In this document: positions 62,974 to 64,000 of the stretch, piece by piece | How positions within the stretch are numbered: position 1 is the first letter of the stretch | How the letters are laid out: each line of letters starts with the position of its first letter | Assembly (NCBI RefSeq): GCF_049331405.1 | Contig: NZ_CP186274.1 | Span: 1,116,001 to 1,180,000, forward strand | DNA: 64,000 nucleotides | Reading direction: 5' to 3' | Origin: PoT sp049331405 | Lineage (GTDB): Bacteria > Planctomycetota > Planctomycetia > Isosphaerales > Isosphaeraceae | The notes under the pieces: generated by a model | Database searches by the model: none | What the model saw: the letters and a program-made list of their open reading frames with translations, nothing else | Told to the model about the DNA's origin: nothing | Program-made: the position numbers and the translations under genes

Positions 62974-64000
62974 ATGATACGAACGGCGATAACTCGACCT
63001 GACGATGTTGATCTCTCTTCGTGCGACCGCGAACCCATCCAGATACCGGGGAGCATCCAACCGTTTGGGATCCTGCTGACATTCAACCCGTCCGACTGGA
63101 CCGTCGCCCAGGCGAGCGACAACTGCACGGACGCCTTCGGCAAGCCCGTCGACGCGGTCATCGGTAGCACCCTGGCCGACCTCTTCGGCGCCGAGAAGGG
63201 CGCGGCGCTCCGGGGATGGCTCCAGAACCCCGCGCTCGAGCGGAACCCCCAGTTCTTCGGCTTCCTCCACCTCAAGGGGGATACCGACGGGCGCATGCAT
63301 AGCGTCGTCGCCCACCGGAGCGAGGGGGTGGTGATCGTCGAGCTCGAGGACGCCTCCGACGGCGAGCCGGCCACCCAGCCGATCCTCAACCCCTTGATCC
63401 GCAACTTCGTCGCGACCATGGAACGCGCGGCGACCTCCGACGAGCTGAACCAACTTGCGGTCGTCGAGTTCCGCAGGATCACCGACTTCGACCGCGTCCT
63501 GATCTACCGGTTCGACGAGGACGGCAATGGCACCGTGGTCGCCGAGGCCCGCAACGGCGAGACCTTCCCGTCGCTGCTCGGCCACCGCTTCCCGGCCTCG
63601 GACATCCCGAGCCAGGCCCGCGAAGTCTACAGGCTCAACCGCTCGCGACTGATCGCCGACGCGACCTACAAGCCTGTCCCGATCGTCCCGTCGCGGAACC
63701 CGGTCTCGGGCAGGCCGCTCGACCTGACCTACGCGGCGCTCAGGAGCGTCTCGCCGGTCCACGTCGAGTACATGCGGAACATGAAGACCGCAGCCTCGAT
63801 GTCATTCTCGCTGCTTCAGGACGGCAAGCTCTGGGGTTTGATCTCCTGCCATCACGCCAGCCCCCGCGTCATCCCTTATGGCGTCCGCGCCACCGGCGAG
63901 TTCCTCAGCCAGGTCTTCTCGCTCCAGCTCGAGGCCAAGCAGCGCTATGCGGACATCGAGTCGAGGATCCGCCTGAAGTCGATCGAGGCCAAGCTGCTCG
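62974..64000 (+). CDS. Bacteriophytochrome photoreceptor, N-terminal part (runs off the window)
   Basis: An open frame from ATG 62974 to the window end encodes 342 residues. The N-terminal extension carries the biliverdin-attachment Cys in LSSCDREPIQIPGSIQPFG (Cys about 17). A PAS domain follows (about 25-120) and then the chromophore-binding GAF domain, with IYRFDEDGNGTVVAEARNGE, the PASDIPSQAREVYRLNRSRL motif that holds the pyrrole water, and MSFSLLQDGKLWGLISCHHA. The PHY and output domains would lie beyond the edge. An alternative ATG is at 62944. It senses red/far-red light. Confidence 0.93.
   Translation, partial: MIRTAITRPDDVDLSSCDREPIQIPGSIQPFGILLTFNPSDWTVAQASDNCTDAFGKPVDAVIGSTLADLFGAEKGAALRGWLQNPALERNPQFFGFLHLKGDTDGRMHSVVAHRSEGVVIVELEDASDGEPATQPILNPLIRNFVATMERAATSDELNQLAVVEFRRITDFDRVLIYRFDEDGNGTVVAEARNGETFPSLLGHRFPASDIPSQAREVYRLNRSRLIADATYKPVPIVPSRNPVSGRPLDLTYAALRSVSPVHVEYMRNMKTAASMSFSLLQDGKLWGLISCHHASPRVIPYGVRATGEFLSQVFSLQLEAKQRYADIESRIRLKSIEAKLL

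Overview
The window is GC-rich DNA that looks like a chromosome segment of a planctomycete, most likely of the Isosphaeraceae (Singulisphaera, Paludisphaera or Tautonia type). This is inferred from gene content, not from a marker gene. The clues are two ECF sigma factors fused through a membrane segment to long non-sigma C-terminal domains, a PEP-CTERM secreted protein, a PrkA-YhbH-SpoVR locus, a kdp locus with a shortened KdpD, and proline/alanine-rich secreted and membrane proteins. No rRNA, tRNA, CRISPR array or replication origin was seen.

Positions 1-17,600 are an accessory, transposon-battered zone. Two near-identical 1,520-bp ISL3-type elements lie in the same orientation at 276-1795 and 15761-17280. 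Copy 1 splits a sigma factor-thioredoxin fusion gene. Removing the element and one target duplication rejoins the frame across 1794-1801 and 275. Copy 2 cuts a helicase-associated-domain gene off from its start codon, which survives at 17295-17297. Between them are an SDR/TetR pair, an IS4 remnant, an apparently complete IS5-like element, a divergent peroxiredoxin/TetR pair with well-formed operators, a TlpA fragment, a GNAT acetyltransferase, an ISAs1 remnant, a PEP-CTERM protein, an M24 peptidase and a FadR-type regulator.

Positions 17,600-30,200 hold a bicupin, a Rieske-like protein with an altered second motif, a 952-aa sigma factor-carboxypeptidase-regulatory fusion, an ACT-domain protein, an AraC regulator, a YceI protein, a hybrid sensor kinase, a ribulose-phosphate-epimerase-like protein and a class C beta-lactamase-like serine hydrolase. 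Positions 30,261-39,115 are one minus-strand potassium-uptake cluster, read in the order histidine kinase, TPR response regulator, a 26-aa membrane peptide, kdpF, kdpA, kdpB, kdpC, and a KdpD that has only its N-terminal and USP domains.

Positions 39,500-44,600 are mixed metabolic genes: a cyclophilin, a WD40 protein, two methyltransferases, a Rid-like protein and a small unknown. Positions 44,710-50,818 are a prkA-yhbH-spoVR stress locus with two uncharacterised small proteins embedded in or following it. Positions 51,300-62,500 hold a polytopic membrane protein, a Pro/Ala repeat protein, an RRM protein, a NYN-domain protein, two paralogous membrane/coiled-coil/TPR proteins, MsrB, an NtrC-type sigma-54 activator, an HDAC-family deacetylase and a thioredoxin-like protein. 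A bacteriophytochrome begins near 62,974 and runs off the right edge.

The best candidates for something undescribed are the two small proteins of the PrkA locus, the 26-aa peptide upstream of kdpF with its split KdpD signalling arrangement, the TM/coiled-coil/TPR paralogue pair beside the NYN protein, and the Rieske-like protein lacking the second ligand histidine.
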